A stretch of DNA of 6,907 nt from Halococcaceae archaeon (lineage in GTDB: Archaea; Halobacteriota; Halobacteria; Halobacteriales; Halalkalicoccaceae): assembly GCA_007128515.1 (NCBI GenBank), contig SKXI01000086.1, forward strand, positions 1 through 6,907, read 5' to 3'. The notes under the pieces are model-generated. The model saw only the letters and a program-made list of their open reading frames with translations, had not been told where the DNA came from and did not search any database. Positions 5,775-6,907 of the stretch are shown piece by piece. Made by a program: the position numbers and the translations under genes. Positions within the stretch are counted from its first letter, which is position 1, and every line of letters starts with the position of its first letter.

Positions 5775-5803
5775 ACGGATCGACGGCCAGGGTGTCGATC
5801 CGT
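5775..5803. repeat. 10-bp perfect hairpin
   Basis: ACGGATCGAC (5775-5784) and GTCGATCCGT (5794-5803) are exact reverse complements around the 9-nt loop GGCCAGGGT. A 10-bp perfect stem at this short distance is very unlikely by chance in a few hundred bases. It has no following T tract, so an intrinsic terminator is less likely than a structured RNA element or a dyad operator. Confidence 0.6.
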
Positions 5804-5840
5804 TCGGCGGTTCCCGACGACGTCTCCCACAGTTGAACCC

Positions 5841-5862
5841 GGCGGCCGGTATATCGGCCGCC
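5841..5862. repeat. Perfect 8-bp palindrome around GTATAT
   Basis: GGCGGCCG (5841-5848) and CGGCCGCC (5855-5862) flank GTATAT. The 22-bp dyad lies about 20 nt from the A+T box at 5878-5890, at the position where a minus-strand transcript from that box would start. A regulator-binding operator is one reading; a simple G+C hairpin is another. Confidence 0.45.
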
Positions 5863-5877
5863 CGACATGGTCACCGC

Positions 5878-5890
5878 AATTAATATATTT
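5878..5890. promoter_or_regulatory. A+T box, possible TATA element in either direction
   Basis: AATTAATATATTT stands out sharply from its surroundings. Read on the plus strand it would start transcription near 5909-5911, at the first base of the hairpin beginning at 5910. Read on the minus strand it would start near 5859. No protein gene lies at the right distance on either strand, so a non-coding transcript, or plain A+T-rich spacer, must be considered. Confidence 0.35.
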
Positions 5891-5898
5891 CTGGCCGT

Positions 5899-5971
5899 AA
5901 AAGAAACCGGTGTCGGCGATGGGTACTGTGTACCTCCCCACCCCACTCCGCAGGTCCATCGGCCGACACGG
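5899..5971 (-). terminator. Long hairpin with T tract, likely terminator of the ModE-like gene
   Basis: GTGTCGGCGATGG (5910-5922) pairs with CCATCGGCCGACAC (5956-5969), 13 bp with one bulged base and a 33-nt loop that itself holds GTAC-TGT-GTAC. On the minus strand the stem starts 22 nt after the ModE-like stop and is followed by CGG then TTTCTTTT (5906-5899), a good archaeal termination signal. On the plus strand the same stem is followed by GG and TTTT (5972-5975), so it could terminate from both sides or form a small RNA. Confidence 0.5.
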
Positions 5972-5991
5972 TTTTCATGTCCTCGATCGTC

Positions 5992-6699
5992 TCACGTTCC
6001 GTCGAGCGATGCCCGCGTCGCCCGCGTCGCGGTCGCTTTGAACGAGACCGCGACCTCGGTTCCCGGAGCGAGGCCGAGACGGTCGAGGCTCGACCGCGTC
6101 ACGAGCGCCGAGAGCGGAGTCTCGCCGCCGACGTCGACCGCGACCGTCGCGATCGTCTCGCCCGTTTCGATCGCGCGAACCGACCCCGAAAACCGGTTTC
6201 GCGCGCTCGTGCCGTCCTCGTCAGGGGTTTCCGAGGGTGCGGTGAGCGTGACCGCGTCCGCACGAATCGACACCTCGACCGACTCCGTCTCCGGGGGGAC
6301 GAGCGCGCGGAGCCGACCGATCCCCGTCTCGACGACGCCGAGTTCGCCCGTTCGGTCGACCACCCGGCCCTCGAGGACCGTCTTCTCGACCGTCGCCAGC
6401 CCGGAGGAGGCGGCGTCGAGTCGCCCGAACCGCCGCGAGAGCTCCCGGGCGGTGTCGGTGAGGCTGCTCCCGCCGCCGCCCGATCCTCCCCGGGTTCGCT
6501 CCGTGAGTGGGCCGAGCGCCTCCTCCAGGGCGACGATCCGGCGCTGGGCGTGGGCGTACGACCGACCGAGCGCGGCCGCCGCGGCGTGGATCGACCCCCG
6601 GTCGTCGATCGCGGCGAGCAGCTCGATATCCCGTTTCGTCACCGCGAGGTCGCCGACGGCCAGCTGTACCTCGAAGCCCTCGCGGAGTTCGTCGTCCAT
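5992..6699 (-). CDS. ModE-like molybdate/tungstate-responsive transcriptional regulator (wHTH-TOBE)
   Basis: This 235-residue regulator has a LysR/ModE-type winged helix-turn-helix at about residues 18-92, with ELLAAIDDRGSIHAAAAAL followed by LGRSYAHAQRRI and the ModE wing signature GGSGGGGSSLT (71-81). The C-terminal half (about 106-230) is a TOBE-type oxyanion-binding region: VLEGRVVDRTG, then VEVSIRADAVTL, the SARNRFSGSV motif (165-174), LVTRSSLDRLGLAPG and VSFKATATR (218-226), the same order as in molybdate ABC ATPases and ModE. Family knowledge says such proteins bind molybdate or tungstate and repress or activate uptake and molybdoenzyme genes. No transporter gene is in the window, so its target is unknown; autoregulation or a gene beyond the right edge are the obvious options. 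The ATG at 6699 starts directly on the conserved domain; no Shine-Dalgarno is seen, and a TTATCC element lies about 70 nt upstream. Confidence 0.93.
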   Translation of the reverse strand: MDDELREGFEVQLAVGDLAVTKRDIELLAAIDDRGSIHAAAAALGRSYAHAQRRIVALEEALGPLTERTRGGSGGGGSSLTDTARELSRRFGRLDAASSGLATVEKTVLEGRVVDRTGELGVVETGIGRLRALVPPETESVEVSIRADAVTLTAPSETPDEDGTSARNRFSGSVRAIETGETIATVAVDVGGETPLSALVTRSSLDRLGLAPGTEVAVSFKATATRATRASLDGT

Positions 6700-6907
6700 T
6701 CGACGTTCGCTCAGACCGGCGCGGACGGGATCAATCCAGCGGTCTTCCGGCGGCTCTCCAGGCGGAGGGATAATCGGTGAATCACGTCCTTCCTCGACCG
6801 CGAACCGAACGACACCGGTGACGTGTTGTCAGGGGGATACGATCGGCTCCGACGGTCCGTATCAGTCCGCTCCGAACTGCCGACTCCGGTACGTGCGAAC
6901 GCACCGA
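6700..6907. promoter_or_regulatory. Upstream region of the ModE-like gene, with dyads
   Basis: No supportable gene is seen in these 208 bases. The minus strand has a weak TATA-like TTATCC at about 6774-6769 that would give the ModE-like mRNA a leader of nearly 50 nt. Dyads include the palindrome CACCGGTG (6813-6820), GATACG/CGTATC (6836-6841 with 6858-6863, 16-bp spacer) and GTGCG-AA-CGCAC (6893-6904). One or more could be a binding site of the adjacent regulator or the promoter zone of a gene beyond the right edge. None matches the enteric ModE box clearly. Confidence 0.3.

Larger units (their letters stand above)
5562..5991. other. 430-bp non-coding region rich in inverted repeats
   Basis: No convincing gene is present between the ModE-like and SRAP genes. 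The open frames here are poor in acidic residues and rich in Arg, Trp and His, unlike the other proteins of the window. The stretch instead holds, from low to high coordinate, the SRAP promoter, three short stem-loops (5630-5697), an 8-bp direct repeat (5749-5772), a 10-bp perfect hairpin (5775-5803), an 8-bp perfect palindrome (5841-5862), an A+T box (5878-5890) and a long hairpin with T tracts on both sides (5899-5975). It could contain the ModE terminator, regulator sites and one or more structured RNAs. I did not recognise SRP RNA or RNase P RNA signatures. Confidence 0.6.

Noticed and set aside
5563..5946. 127-codon open frame on the minus strand in the gap upstream of SRAP
   Set aside because: The product is rich in Arg, Trp, Tyr and His and poor in Asp/Glu, unlike all real proteins here; it overlaps several hairpins and the SRAP promoter and shows no family motif.
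5660..5959. 99-codon open frame on the minus strand in the same gap
   Set aside because: Basic, low-complexity product with no motif; overlaps another equally poor frame and the hairpins, with no ribosome site or promoter at its start.
5880..5978. 32-residue small frame starting 13 nt after the ModE-like stop, with GAGG two bases before its ATG
   Set aside because: The Shine-Dalgarno spacing is too short, the product is basic (HRRHRF), and the sequence is better explained as the terminator hairpin and A+T box.
5977..6780. 267-codon plus-strand frame opposite the ModE-like gene
   Set aside because: Arg-rich antisense shadow; the minus-strand frame encodes clear wHTH and TOBE motifs.
6700..6907. 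Open minus-strand frames running in from the right edge
   Set aside because: Two frames stay open for 41 and about 64 codons but give Arg/Ser-rich, non-acidic products with no motif; too weak to call a partial gene.
1..6907. CRISPR array, insertion sequence, tRNA, SRP RNA or RNase P RNA
   Set aside because: No regularly spaced repeats, transposase-like protein, terminal inverted repeats with target duplication, tRNA cloverleaf landmarks or conserved SRP/RNase P core sequences were recognised by eye.

Overview
The window looks like chromosomal DNA from a haloarchaeon (class Halobacteria). The evidence is high G+C, strongly acidic proteins, a Tat-exported subtilase, TATA/BRE-like promoters about 26-30 nt from start codons (leaderless transcripts), a GGAGGT Shine-Dalgarno only at an internal operon start, and a family set common in haloarchaea. 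I see no rRNA, tRNA, CRISPR array, insertion sequence, integrase or phage gene. Taxonomic placement is inference; no database search was possible.

Layout. At 1-137 is the 3' end of an unidentified plus-strand gene whose TAG directly abuts the stop of a convergent secreted S8 serine protease (138-1769, minus). A 183-bp A+T-rich divergent spacer (1770-1952) separates the protease from an alpha/beta hydrolase (1953-2759, plus). A small membrane methyltransferase of the isoprenylcysteine methyltransferase/PEMT type follows from its own leaderless promoter (2903-3415, plus). It converges on a minus-strand cluster that reads, in transcription order, SRAP AP-site-crosslinking protein (5561-4866), HAD phosphatase (4869-4213), FAH-family hydrolase (4174-3455). 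SRAP and HAD overlap by 4 nt (GTGA) with a perfect GGAGGT, so they are translationally coupled; FAH follows after 38 nt. Upstream lies a 430-bp non-coding stretch (5562-5991) unusually rich in inverted repeats, then a ModE-like molybdate/tungstate-responsive regulator (6699-5992, minus) and about 200 bp of its upstream region running off the window.

How the parts may work together. The SRAP-HAD-FAH cluster is the one clear functional group. SRAP shields abasic sites in single-stranded DNA, a phosphoglycolate-phosphatase-like HAD could remove 2-phosphoglycolate, and FAH-family enzymes act on acylpyruvates/oxaloacetate. A DNA-damage plus metabolite-clean-up unit is possible but is inference. 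The other genes appear to be independently transcribed.

Most worth a second look: the hairpin-rich 5562-5991 gap, which holds a likely bidirectional terminator or small RNA and a 10-bp perfect hairpin; the coupled SRAP-HAD unit; the long insertion before the catalytic serine of the protease; and the replaced metal-ligand position in the FAH protein. I did not find convincing evidence of a wholly new multi-gene system.
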